Assembly: GCA_032717465.1 (NCBI GenBank)
Contig: CM064653.1
Location: forward strand, 37,368,603 to 37,432,602
Length of the DNA stretch: 64,000 bases
From: Coenobita brevimanus
Taxonomy: Eukaryota > Arthropoda > Malacostraca > Decapoda > Coenobitidae
Direction of reading: 5' to 3'
Part shown: piece by piece, positions 10,311 to 20,019 of the stretch
Position numbering within the stretch: the first letter of the stretch is position 1
How the letters are laid out: the number at the start of each line of letters is the position of its first letter
The notes under the pieces: generated by a model
The model's input: only the letters and a program-made list of their open reading frames with translations
What the model was told of the DNA's origin: nothing
Database searches by the model: none
Translations under genes and position numbers: made by a program

Positions 10311-11255
10311 GTTTTTACGTAAATAAATGAATGCATAATTACTGTCCCTTACAACTTACTGATTGATGTTGAATATGAATACAACTGCAAAGTGTTTTAG
10401 AACAAGGGTACATACACAAGATGAGGAAAGGAAATGTGAAAGAAACACTTAATGGTTTGTAGCTATTATAGTACTGATCCTTGAGTTAAGAGATGAGATA
10501 AATGGTAGTGTTAACAATGGAAAATAGGATGCCTGAAGCCAGCTAGTTAGCCCAGACAACAAAGCTTGTGTCAAAAGCATGTCTAAACCATGAGAATTAA
10601 GACAGCCACAGAAATGCTTTATTAAAAGTTCAAATTTGTCAAAAGTATCAAAAGGACACAAGAACTTCGAATTTAAGAGGTTGCACTGTATATCAAGTGA
10701 GTGGATGATCACAGTCACCTACCGCCTGCAGGACTAGTAATCAAGGAGACACATGAAAGCAAGCCTCCTGTACCTGTAAAGTGTATTGCTATAGCACATT
10801 GATATGACTAGTAGCCATAACCAAGGAGACTGCCACCTCATGAAGGCAACTTTCTCCATTGTCTGTTAAATTTGTTATAGCATGTTATCAAACCTGACAG
10901 ATCCCTGTTCCCTTTTGTCTCAGTTTGATGGCAGTGTGTAGTGTGATTGGAGGGTTGATAAGACTAGTAACCAAGGATGATGGTATCTAGGGCTGGTGGT
11001 GATACTGTCAAAGCTGAGGGAGTGTGGCCATGTGTGGATTACCACTAGGGTGTGGGAAGGAATTGCAACTTGTTCACTGTTTGGTGAGAGGCTGTGTATG
11101 TGGTGTTAGAGGTAGACTGTGAAAAATGCTGACATGGTGTGTGCAGTGTGTGTGTGTGGGGGGGGGAGCATATGGAGATTTCAGGCATGAAAGGATTAGT
11201 CTTGCTGTTGAGTGTGTGGCGGATTTTTAAAATTTTTATTTTGAGGACATGCTAT
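10311..11255. other. No gene seen; tag-1 repeats
   Basis: Tag 1 (ACTAGTAACCAAGGAGAC or variants) is seen at about 10,731, 10,811 and 10,971. A short GTGTGTGTGGGGG tract lies near 11,150. Otherwise no features. Confidence 0.55.
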
Positions 11256-11259
11256 GTGC

Positions 11260-11825
11260 TGGAGATGGAGCTGTTGTTAGCTGTGTGGCTAGGGTAAGGA
11301 GTGGCTGGAGGAAGTTCAGAGAGCTGTTGCCTCCTGACATTGAGAGGGCTCTCCCTCAGTGCTAAGGGATCTTTGTATGTGGCACGTGTTAGGAGTGTAA
11401 TGCTGTATGGTGGTGAGACCTGGGCAGTGAAGGATGAGGATGTTCATAGGCTTAAACATACAGTAATGACAACAGTTAGATTTGTTTTTAGTGCATCCTT
11501 GAATGACAGGCCTTGGGAGGGGTGTTAGGACTGCAGTTGAAGAGTTGAGAAGAAGAATGGGACTTGAATGTATTGATGTAGTGATGAGGAGGGGTAGGTT
11601 GAGATGGTTTGGACTTGTGGAGAGGATGGAGGGTGAGAGCTGTGATTGTTTAGGGTCGAGTTGTGAGAGGCAGACTAAAAAAAGACCTGGGATGAAGTCA
11701 GAGTGAGACCTCAGGGATAAGGGACTGGACAGGGAGACTGCCAGAGATCAAGTAGTATGGAGAGTTGCCATTAGGTGACCAAGGCTATGCAGGCATGTTG
11801 AAGCCTTTGTAAGCAATAGGAAAAT
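11260..11825 (+). pseudogene. RTE-type LINE 3' fragment
   Basis: A 5'-truncated, stop-riddled copy of the retroelement best preserved at 32,280-34,440. Recognisable pieces include SCVARVRSGWRKFRELLPPD near 11,278, the MLYGGETWAVKDEDV segment near 11,400, a diverged RWFGLVERM near 11,605, and the terminal ACCAAGGCTATGCAGGCATG end at about 11,780. Frames are split by shifts, so no functional protein. Plus orientation. Confidence 0.8.
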
Positions 11826-11859
11826 CAACGAAGTAACCAAGGAGACTGTGATAGCTCAT

Positions 11860-11899
11860 AATTAAGGATCATCAAACAATGCAACCCCTGTCCTGCCCC

Positions 11900-11945
<46 letters not shown>

Positions 11946-12135
11946 GTGCAACCCCTCTATTTATTAATTTTTTCAAACAATGCAACCCCTATCCCCTCTA
12001 TCTTCATTTTTTTTTATTTTTATCAAACGGCGTAACCTTTCCCCCCCCCTTTATTTTATTTTATTTTTTCTTTACCAATGCAACCCCTCTCATTCTCCAG
12101 TGTCATCATTTTTTTTTTTTTTTTTTTTCCAATTC
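11860..12135. repeat. T-rich minisatellite with AATGCAACCCCT core
   Basis: Four to five diverged units of AATGCAACCCCT plus a poly-T/T-rich spacer occur at about 11,878, 11,945, 11,977, 12,025 and 12,076. Poly-T runs sit at 11,909-11,939 and 12,112-12,128. No gene. Confidence 0.75.
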
Positions 12136-12690
12136 TGTCAGTTGATAAGTGTTTCTGTAAAGTTTAGTCAGGGTGCAGAATTTTCCATTACCAGTTGTAT
12201 GGTGGGAATACTCTTAGTTTAGGCCATACCTGTGGCTAAACGAGGACATCTGTATATGCACTGTACAGTATTTGTGGATGTGGGAGCATCTCTTGGCCAG
12301 TCAGTTAGACCATAGGATTTTTCAGCAGAACTTCACACATGTAGATTTTTATATATTGCGGCCCTTCATGATCCCATATCCATTACTTATATATTTATGT
12401 GCTGACCATATTTTCTTTATTCCAATAAATGTATCTTTAATGTAAATGCTTCTTTAATATAAATGTTTCAATATTTTGTCTAGTGGAGTAGAGTTTATCG
12501 CCTTTTAAGACTAATGAAAAACAGCTTGATTTTGACAAGGCAGTCTTATAATTTCCGATATTTGAGAGGTAGTAAAATTAATTGTGCTTTTTAAATCTAA
12601 CGTCAGTTGCTTTGCCAATGAGTGAAGTATTGCTGCAACTTTTAATCAAAATAATAAACGAACAACCAAAGAACTGCAGCAAAAAAAATA
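12136..12690. other. No gene seen
   Basis: AT-rich intergenic DNA, no motif recognised. Confidence 0.5.
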
Positions 12691-12696
12691 AAATAA

Positions 12697-13080
12697 ATGC
12701 ATGCTCCTGGTGCAGACCAAAAATTATTTGAAACATCTCGACATATTGCATCAGTGGCACATAGTGATGCAGCTTGCCAATTTTTATTCCATCTGACTAC
12801 AACTGTTGCATGTTTATCTCATTTGTACTGCTGTGTCAATGGTCACTGCCCCTCCGAAACATCTGCTTGCATCCCTCCACCACCCTGGTGGGTGCATAAC
12901 ACCTGTCTAGCAGCAAACTCTCATCCGCTTTGTGTCCAGCTCTCAGATGCAGGAGTTAACCTTCATGTATGCAGTAGGTCAACTCTGGAACTGCTTTTCA
13001 CTCTTCCTACTGCCTATGATCCTCCAGTCTTTTTAATGCTGTGTCTAGGCATCTCAAGATGAACGATCTTGAATTTGGCA
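12697..13080 (+). pseudogene. Jockey/I-like LINE ORF2 C-terminal fragment
   Basis: The plus frame encodes CCVNGHCPSETSACIPPPP, then SHPLCVQLSDAGVNL, then (after a shift) a degraded segment where 'fiPsTgkLWNsLP' is expected. This pattern is the C-terminal tail after the reverse transcriptase of many arthropod Jockey/I-type retrotransposons. The fragment is short, frameshifted and lacks the RT domain. Family assignment rests on remembered motif patterns, so it is moderate. Confidence 0.55.
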
Positions 13081-13545
13081 CTTAACTTAGTTTTTTGTTG
13101 GAGGGAACAGTCGTTCAGGTTTTCTAGCATTTGGTTCCTTCTTCCTTGCATAAAATATTGATTTAAATTGTTGTGGGAACAACATTGCCTAAAAATTACC
13201 TACTGTAGTGTTCATCTGTCATGTTGGACTAAAAGACCTGTTGCCTGGGTATGAATGGCTTGGTAGGCCAGGAACAGCATTACTGATTTTATACATACAG
13301 TACTTTATTAGTTGCCTACTTGCACCAGACCATGAGCAATAGATTTAAACTTCAGCCAGTCTTGGTTAAGATGTGTGTGTGTTTATGACCAAGAAATTAA
13401 CAAGGGTTATATAAACTGTAGCAGCCAGTTCATAAGTAACCTTGTAATTTTTTAGAAGTGCTATTCCAAGGTTTTTTAAGGGAACGAAGTCTTAAAAGGC
13501 GAGAAATGTTACTTCATTACTTGTAAAAATATAACGTGGCCATAT
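13081..13545. other. No gene seen
   Basis: AT-rich sequence ending in a poly-T run (13,551-13,590). Confidence 0.5.
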
Positions 13546-13590
<45 letters not shown>

Positions 13591-13798
13591 CCCAAAGATC
13601 TGTTATTGGTAGGTAGGTTATGGCAACATTCCACGAGTTTAGTAAGAAATCATATGTCATTTGGTTGTCTATGCTCCATAAATTAGAATTGGGAGACTGA
13701 GGGATGGAGTGGAGAGGGAGAGAATTAACTAGGAGTGTATGTGAGTGAGGTAGGAGGGGAGACCAAGGATGAGATGGAGGGCTGGAGTGAGAGACTAA

Positions 13799-14780
13799 GG
13801 GCCAATTCACACTATACGGTTCGTCTTCGTAGGGTTACGGTTCATTTGCTATGTCACTGTTCACACTATACGTCCATGATCTCGTCAGTCTGCGTGCAGC
13901 TGTGGCTCCGACAAGAAGCCTCAGAAATTAGTGTAAAGCAGCTTGCTGCAACTTTCATTTTTGCACAACTACTTAGGTGACAATGCCACTGATGTTACAA
14001 CCATGAATGTCACGAACAATGCAAGCTCTTTAGTAGACATAACTAGACAGGGAGGAAATGCTCCACAAGGTGCATTCGTTGTAAAAGAAATTTAAAAGAT
14101 TCTTGAAGTCCCACTGGTTCTCTTCCATGGGCATAAAGAGGGTTGAGAGAGAACCTACCAATGGTTATGAACAGGATGAGAACCTGTGAATGGTAATTAA
14201 TAGGCTACTTGAGAGAGAGCCAGTGAATGGTAATGGATAGGGTGTTAAGAGATACCCTATGAATGGTAATGAATAGGATGAAGGATAAAATGCTATTTGT
14301 CACACTGTTATAATAAAATAGTGAAATATTTAAATATCTTACCCAATTTTTCCAATCCCTTTCCTATTAATTTCCATATTTTTTCTTTCACATGGTTATC
14401 GTTGTATTTTCTGTTGCCCATGTCATATAGTTCCTCGTAGCCTCTGACCAGTTCTAATAACTTCTCGTCACTCATGACTGCTTATAGTACTGTTCACGGC
14501 CAAAAGCAGTGACGGGCTGAAGTTGTCCTCTGTCGTCTGTAAACACACCGTGACTGATACGTATCGATGATCACACTGATCTGTGGAGGTACGGAGCGTT
14601 TCCATACGTATACGTTTCGTTCGTTAGAGATTTCTTCCAAACGTAAAGGATCCGTATGAGTGAAAGGCGCACAAAAGATGAACAATAAACGGAAAATATA
14701 GTGTGAACAGCCCCATTGATTTCGAAAAAATTAACGTATGAAAGCCGTACGGAGACGAACCGTGTAGTGTGAATCGGCCC
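13799..14780 (-). mobile_element. PIF-Harbinger-like element, 982 bp
   Basis: Terminal inverted repeats: GGGCCAATTCACACTATACG on the left, and CGTGTAGTGTGAATCGGCCC on the right. They are flanked by a 3-bp TAA duplication (13,796-13,798 and 14,781-14,783), as in PIF-Harbinger elements. The stem continues inward with GGTTCGTC/GACGAACC. The element retains a MADF-domain exon on the minus strand (14,343-14,475), typical of the second, DNA-binding protein of Harbinger transposons. No transposase domain is visible, so this looks like an internally deleted copy. Confidence 0.85.
14343..14475 (-). CDS. MADF-domain first exon of Harbinger accessory protein (partial)
   Basis: Starts at ATG 14,475 and encodes about 44 residues, MSDEKLLELVRGYEELYDMG followed by N-R-K-Y-N and KEKIWKLIGKGLEKLG. 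The hydrophobic/aromatic spacing (LLELV..Y.ELYD....Y.D...K..IW..I) fits a MADF (Myb/SANT-like) DNA-binding domain. The exon ends at a good donor (TTGG|GTAAGA); reading on without splicing meets a stop after about 10 codons. Later exons seem deleted. Such proteins help the Harbinger transposase bind element ends. The domain call is by motif pattern only. Confidence 0.65.
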
Positions 14781-15545
14781 TAATGTGTGTGAGGTGGAGG
14801 GGGAAGAGGGAAACTGAGGGATTGAGTAGAGGATGTTGTAAATTGAAATGGGAAGGAGAGGGAAACTAACTAGGAGTGTATGTGAGTAAGGTGGATGTGG
14901 GGTAAGAGGGAGGGGGAGACTGAGGATGAGATGGAGGGATGAGTGGAGGTATATAGGAGAGGAGGGTGTAAGTTGGGGGGATGGAGAGAGAGACTAAGTA
15001 GGGGTTTGTGTGAGTGAGGTGGAGGTGGGGAAAGTGGCAGGGGGAGACAGAGGATGAGATGGAGGGATAGAGTGGAGAGGTGCATGAGAGATGAGGGTGT
15101 AAGTTGGGGGGTGTAGGAAGATTAATTCTGAGAGTGTATGTGAGTGAGGTGGAGACTGAGGATGAGATGGAGGGATGGAGTGGAGAGATATATGAGAGGG
15201 GGGTGTAAGTTGGGGTAATGGAGAGTAGGAAATATAATCAGGAGAGTGTATGTGAGTGAGGTGGGGGGAGCTGAGGATGAGATAGAGATGGAGAGGTGTG
15301 TGTAAGTTGGGGTGTGAAAGACTAACTAGGCGAGTGTATGTGAACAAAATGGGGGGATAGGGGAGGAGGTGTAAGTTGGGGGAATGGAGAGTAGGAAACA
15401 TAATCAGGAGGGTGTATGTGAGTGAGGTGGGGGGAGAGGCAGGGGGTGTAATCTGGGGGGAGGGCAGGTAGATGGCAGTGGACAGGGAGGAGATATGTAC
15501 CCTCACAGGATCAAGGTGTCTGGCTATAGGTAGATATAGCATGTC

Positions 15546-15885
15546 CACACTTTCACATTGTTATAGTAATATGGCCATTATATATTTTTACAGTTTTATT
15601 TGTTTGCTTGAGATTATACTCTGAACTTTAGCTTGGCCTAAAATTTTAAATCTTTCCAGCCTGAATTATGAGTTGTAACTTTCTGAAAACAGGATAGTAG
15701 GCACAGTGTGAAAAGGATTATGAGTAATAGCATTGCCTTTCTGTGCCTCGAGTTACTCTTATGTGACACAGCTGGAAAAGACTGAAAAATTGGGCCAAGT
15801 TAGTGAAGAGTAAATATTGTTCAGTGGAATGTGATTTTGTTGATATTTAACATGCATCACAACCAGTCCATGTTGGTATTTTTGA
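15546..15885. repeat. Dispersed-family fragment, no gene
   Basis: A piece with CTTGGCCTAAAATTT near 15,631 and GGGCCAAGTTAGTGAAGAGT near 15,794 matches the third module of the tag-2 family (compare 58,070). Nothing coding. Confidence 0.5.
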
Positions 15886-15889
15886 ACCT

Positions 15890-16098
15890 CTTCAGTACTG
15901 TTACATCTTTTCTCAGTGTATTGTTGCTGTGTCCCAGATGATTTTATTCTTGCTGCTGCCAGACGATTTTACTCAGCTTAGGAAGGGTCTCTCATACTGA
16001 AGGGAGGCTATGTCCCCTCCAGTATGAGATCGCACTCCAAGCTGAATAAAATCGTGTGGCATCAGCAGGAATAAAATGTCCTCATACTGAAGGGGTTA
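15890..16098. mobile_element. Foldback MITE with TTAA-like flank
   Basis: An imperfect inverted repeat: AACCTCTTCAGTACTG on the left pairs with CATACTGAAGGGGTT on the right. Inner arms ATGATTTTATTCTTGCTG and CAGCAGGAATAAAAT also pair. A smaller inner hairpin (CTCATACTGAAGGGAGG / CCCCTCCAGTATGAG) lies at 15,991-16,030. The right flank is TTAA and the left is TTGA, compatible with a decayed TTAA duplication (piggyBac-type), but this is not proven. Confidence 0.6.
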
Positions 16099-16156
16099 AT
16101 TGGCTCATGTCTTTGGTATACTGTATGCCATGTTGACTAATGGTGCATTGCTTCCT

Positions 16157-16320
16157 GTTTAACATGCCTTAGCAAACACACGTTGCGTGGTGCACACAGT
16201 GTTTAGCAATGCATGTTAAGTAGCCCTTTTGATCACTCTGTTGTATGCCATGTGTTCTTGTATAGCTCTGCCTGGCATTAGCTGGGCAGAGCAATACAAG
16301 ACATGGCATCTACACAGTGA
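16157..16320. repeat. Two adjacent stem-loop repeats
   Basis: First: TTAACATGCCTTAGCAAACAC pairs with GTGTTTAGCAATGCATGTTAA (16,157-16,217), written here as two 20-21-nt arms. Second: TGCCATGTGTTCTTGTATAG pairs with ATACAAGACATGGCA (16,245-16,308), with GCTCTGCC / GGCAGAGC at the stem top. Both look like small foldback MITEs placed side by side. Confidence 0.65.
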
Positions 16321-16364
16321 TTTGAAGGGCACGCTCTTGGAAGCATCTTGGGGTAGGGCACAGA

Positions 16365-16458
16365 ACCTATCTCGATAAATCGGCCACGAAAATACGGACT
16401 GGCAACCCTCCCTTGGGGTTGCCAGTCCTTATTTCTCTGGCCGATTTATCGAGATAGT
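16365..16458. repeat. Short foldback element, near-perfect stem
   Basis: Left arm CTATCTCGATAAATCGGCC (16,367-16,385) is exactly complementary to the right arm at 16,439-16,457. Further inside, ACTGGCAACC pairs with GGTTGCCAGT around a ~10-nt loop. The whole ~94 bp could fold into one hairpin. A T run follows. Confidence 0.8.
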
Positions 16459-16555
16459 TTTTTTTTTTTTTCACCTTCTTCACTTAAATGTATCTTAGTG
16501 GAAATAAAACCAATGTATTATTACCATGTCTTTATTATATACATATACCTTTTTG

Positions 16556-16732
16556 GTATATTACTTATATATGTATAGTACTTATATATGTATAGTACTT
16601 TGAAAAATATCAGAAAGAGAATACCAATAGACATGAATAGTATGAAGGAGACATCACTTCGTACTATTCATGTGTATTGGTATTCTTTTTCTGATATTTT
16701 TCAAAGTACTATACATATATAAGTAACTTATA
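16556..16732. mobile_element. Long-arm foldback MITE, about 175 bp
   Basis: The left arm begins TACTTATATATGTATAGTAC (16,581) and continues TTTGAAAAATATCAGAAAGA and GAATACCAATAGACATGAAT. The right arm is its near-perfect reverse complement, ending about 16,727. The arms are ~65 nt around a ~25-nt loop (GAAGGAGACATCACTTC, itself a small hairpin). The left end carries an extra copy of the ACTTATATATGTATAGT segment. Confidence 0.85.
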
Positions 16733-16809
16733 ACATATTCAAAATTTAGCACTTACAAAAAATTATGAACTTAAAAGGACAATATACAAAGACATGTATA
16801 CTAAAGAAA

Positions 16810-17595
16810 CAAAACAAGACATGGAGCAGGACAGAGGAAGGACAGCAGGACACAGCACAGATGACAGGGCAAGAACAGCAGTACATTGCACAGATGACAG
16901 GGCAGGACACAGCAGGACATACCACATGACAGGGAAGGACACAGCAGGACATACCACATGACAGGGAAGGACACAGCAGGACATACCACAGATGACAGGG
17001 AAGGACACAGCAGGACATAGCACAGGTGATGGAAGGACATAGCACAGATGACAGGGCAGGGCAAAGCAGGAGATAGCACAGGTGATGGAAGGGCACAACA
17101 GGGCATGACATAGCACAAATGACAAGGCAGGTCATAGCAAGGCAAGACAAGCAGGATACAGCAAGAGATGGAAGGGCAAGACAAGCAGGATACAGCAAGA
17201 GATGGAAGGGCAGGACACACACAGGAAAAATAGCAGATACTATGGAAGGGCAGGACACCCTAGGCAAGAACAGCAGGACACAGGGTAAGAATAGCAAGGA
17301 GGGGAGGACAGGCCAAGGATGGCAGGGCACAGCAAGAGTGCAGATGACAGTGCATGGGTGTAGGGCAGGACAGGGGTGGCAGGGCACAAAGCAGGACATA
17401 GCACAGATGATGGAAGGGCACAACACGGCAGGTCATGGCAAGGCAAGACAAGCAGGATACAGCAAGAGATGGAAGGGCAGGACACACAAAGGAAAAAATA
17501 GCAGATATGGAAGGGCAGGACAGGCCACGGATGGCAGGGCACAGCAAGAATGCAGATGACAGTGCATGGGTGTAGGGCAGGGGAGGGAATAGCAA
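16810..17595. repeat. Degenerate AGGACA/GCACAGATGACAGG minisatellite region
   Basis: Variable units around GGACACAGCAGGACATACCA and GCACAGATGACAGGGCAG recur throughout, and a larger ~270-bp segment (GGCAAGACAAGCAGGATACA through GGGTGTAGGGCAGG) occurs at about 17,150-17,360 and 17,440-17,580. Long minus-strand frames rich in Cys/Pro/Leu/Ser arise from the repeats and show no protein-family features. Confidence 0.8.
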
Positions 17596-17597
17596 GG

Positions 17598-17866
17598 GTG
17601 TAGGGGAGGGCATGGCTGCATATTGCAAGGGTGTAGGGGAGGGCATGGCTGCATATTGCAAGGGTGTAGGGGAGGGCATGGCTGCATATTGCAAGGGTGT
17701 AGGGGAGGGCATGGCTGCATATTGCAAGGGTGTAGGGGAGGGCATGGCTGCATATTGCAAGGGTGTAGGGGAGGGCATGGCTGCATATTGCAAGGGTGTA
17801 GGGGAGGGCATGGCTGCATATTGCAAGGGTGTAGGGGAGGGCATGGCTGCATATTGCAAGGGTGCA
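17598..17866. repeat. 33-bp minisatellite, 8 near-identical copies
   Basis: Unit GTGTAGGGGAGGGCATGGCT plus GCATATTGCAAGG, 33 bp, repeated about eight times with almost no variation. Because 33 is a multiple of three, every open frame repeats an 11-residue motif (for example EGMAAYCKGVG). Homogeneity suggests recent expansion. Likely length-polymorphic. Confidence 0.92.
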
Positions 17867-18009
17867 GGGCAGGTAAGTGATGGCAGGACAGGGGTGGAAG
17901 GACAGGACATGGTTGACAGAACAGGGATGGAAGGACAGGACAAGGATGACAGGAATAGCAAGGGACACCTGGTAGGGCATAGCAAGGGTGGGGGTGGTAG
18001 GGTGGGTTG

Positions 18010-18495
18010 CAGGGTGGTAAGGTTAGGAAGAGGAAGAAAGAGGGGAGGAAGAGGAAAGAAGAAAAGGGAGAGAAGAACGAGGAGAAGAGGAGGCCTAATA
18101 CAATAAGAGGAGAAGAGGAGGCCTAATACAATAAGAGGAGGAGAGGAAGCTTAATACAAAAAGGGGAGGAGGAGGAAGGAAGAAAAGAATGAGGAGGAGG
18201 AAGGAAGAAAAGAATGAGGAGGAGGAAGGAAGGAAAGAATGAGGAGGAGGAAGGAAGGAAAGAATGAGGAGGAAGAGGAAGGAAGGAAAGAATGAGGAGG
18301 ATGAGGAAGGAAGAAAAGAATGAGGCGGAGGAGGAAGGAAGAAAAGAATGAGGAGGAAGAGGAAGGAAGAAAAGAATGAGGAGGAAGAGGAAGGAAGAAA
18401 AGAATGAGGAGGAAGAGGAAGGAAGAAAAGAATGAGGAGGAGGAGGAGGAGGAAGGAAGAAGAGGAAAAGAACAACAAGGAGGAGAAGAGGAAGC
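18010..18495. repeat. Polypurine minisatellite (GGAGGAAGGAAGAAAAGAAT)
   Basis: About 480 bp of almost pure purine on the plus strand, with units of roughly 27-33 bp around GAGGAGGAAGGAAGAAAAGA, preceded by two copies of GAGGCCTAATACAATAAGAG. The purine/pyrimidine strand bias could allow triplex (H-DNA) structures. Minus frames (Ser/Phe/Leu-rich) are artefacts. Confidence 0.85.
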
Positions 18496-19150
18496 CTAAT
18501 ACAATACTTAACTATATGAAGTACTAAAACACACAGAGAATAAACACTCAACTTTGTTTTCCTTTGTAATATTAATGCCAGCAAGGGGTATCATTAGTTT
18601 ATGCTTCAAAAACTGCTTGTGGGTCAAATAATAATAATAATAATAATAATAATTTACTGGCAAACCCCTATCAGTAATTCCTCATTTAAGATACTTTCAC
18701 TAAGCACAGTCTCTCTCTTAATGTCACTCAAAAATACACTTTTCACAAACTTCTTAATTAATCTCAAAGGTGTGCTGTGAAAGATCAATGTTAATTCATC
18801 TAAAAATATAATTTTTTAAAATTTAACACAAATAAATATTGCTAGTTAGTTCTGTCTTGCATATGATCCTTAAATGCTGGAAAAAAAAGAGTCCCTCTTG
18901 CTGGGACCCGACCCTAACTTCATGCAATCAGCAATTTACGGGAATATATATCAATTATCAAATGAGGAATTACTTACTGCTGGCATTATACACAAACAAA
19001 ACTCACAATTTACACATATTCTGTTTTTAACTGTGTGAAAAATGTGCCACTAGATCTCAGATGATGTGTTTATATATACAGTATTTCAAAGCTATGCATA
19101 TATATACTGAGGTGTACATGATGGGCCTGTAGAAACAGTTCAGTATTTTT
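18496..19150. other. No gene seen; (AAT)n microsatellite
   Basis: An (AAT)n run is at about 18,630-18,652. The rest is AT-rich with no recognisable feature. Confidence 0.5.
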
Positions 19151-19154
19151 ATAT

Positions 19155-19345
19155 CATTTGTATCGTACCATTCATGAAGGCTCCAACATGCATTCATTGG
19201 CCACAGTCACCTAATGGTGGCTGTCTATGCTGCTCAATCTCTGGCAGCCACCCTATGACCTTGTCTCGTATTTTTTTTCCAGTCTGCCTCACAACCCTAC
19301 CCCCGAAATTCACACTTCTCACCTTACGCACCCAATTGTTATAAA
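19155..19345 (-). pseudogene. RTE-type LINE 3' end (minus)
   Basis: The reverse complement gives AGACTGGAAAAAAAATACG-like decay of the RKTWDE region, then the CTGCCAGAGATTGAGCAGCA, CATTAGGTGACTGTGGCCAA and GCATGTTGGAGCCTTCATGA 3' end. Strongly 5'-truncated. Next to it (19,405-19,460) lies a piece of the 'AAGCCCCTGGAATCCTG' repeat also seen at 34,520 and 63,960. Confidence 0.7.
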
Positions 19346-20019
19346 ATTGCGGTGCAGGGCAGACACCTTCAGGTGGTGGCACTGATATAACCAGGCCGTG
19401 TCCAGTGAAAAGGGCTAGATGCTCACTCACTGACCATTTAAGCCCCTGGAATCCTGACTACCTCACATATTTCTCCCTACATAAGTGCTTCAAAATTATC
19501 AACTCCAGGACTTTCCTATTCCAGACCAACACCACTACAATACCAGTTGGTGTTCTCAGTGCCAAAAATCCCTCGTGGCTAAACACACAGACACAGGACA
19601 ACACGGGGACTCTCAATGCAGAAAAACACGAACACATAAACCACCACCACAACACAACAAGACCTCCACACAGAGTTATAAGGCTGCCTCCTCCCCCCAA
19701 CCTCACTACGTACCTCTTCATAATAACTAATCCCATGAAACAGTGAAATTTTTAGTACTGAGACAGGAATGAGTCTCCTTGATTACTAGTTCAACTGACC
19801 CTCCAGTCTGGCCCCACTTTGTCAGAGGAACATAAAAGCAATACGGCCATTCAAACCACCAAGGAAGTTGTACTAGACCTATTACTTGACCACTGCCCCA
19901 AATTAGAAAGTTACCTAAATCCAAATAAAATTTTTATTTTTCCTTTTTTTCTTATTTCCTTTTTTTTTCTTTTAATAATTTATCCTGTACATACTGCCTA
20001 CCTAGCCACTACAGCCATT

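Larger units (their letters stand above)
13690..15545 (-). repeat. GA-rich tandem repeat array, split by a transposon
   Basis: Units marked by GTGTATGTGAGTGAGGTGG recur at about 13,735, 14,876, 15,125, 15,246, 15,325 and 15,412 at 80-130-bp intervals, separated by GGATGGAGTGGAGAG and GTGTAAGTTGGGG blocks. The array ends in the ATCAAGGTGTCTGGCTATAG tail (15,510-15,535), so it seems to be an expanded 3' region of the GATA-tailed retroelement. The Harbinger-like element at 13,799-14,780 interrupts it. Long minus-strand frames (14,870-15,548) are compositional. Confidence 0.75.

Noticed and set aside
16746..17985. Long minus-strand Cys/Pro/Leu-rich frames (up to ~246 codons)
   Set aside because: They translate minisatellites in several frames at once and lack any non-repeat domain.
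18095..18584. Ser/Phe/Leu-rich minus-strand frames
   Set aside because: Direct consequence of a polypurine tract on the plus strand; no start context or domain.
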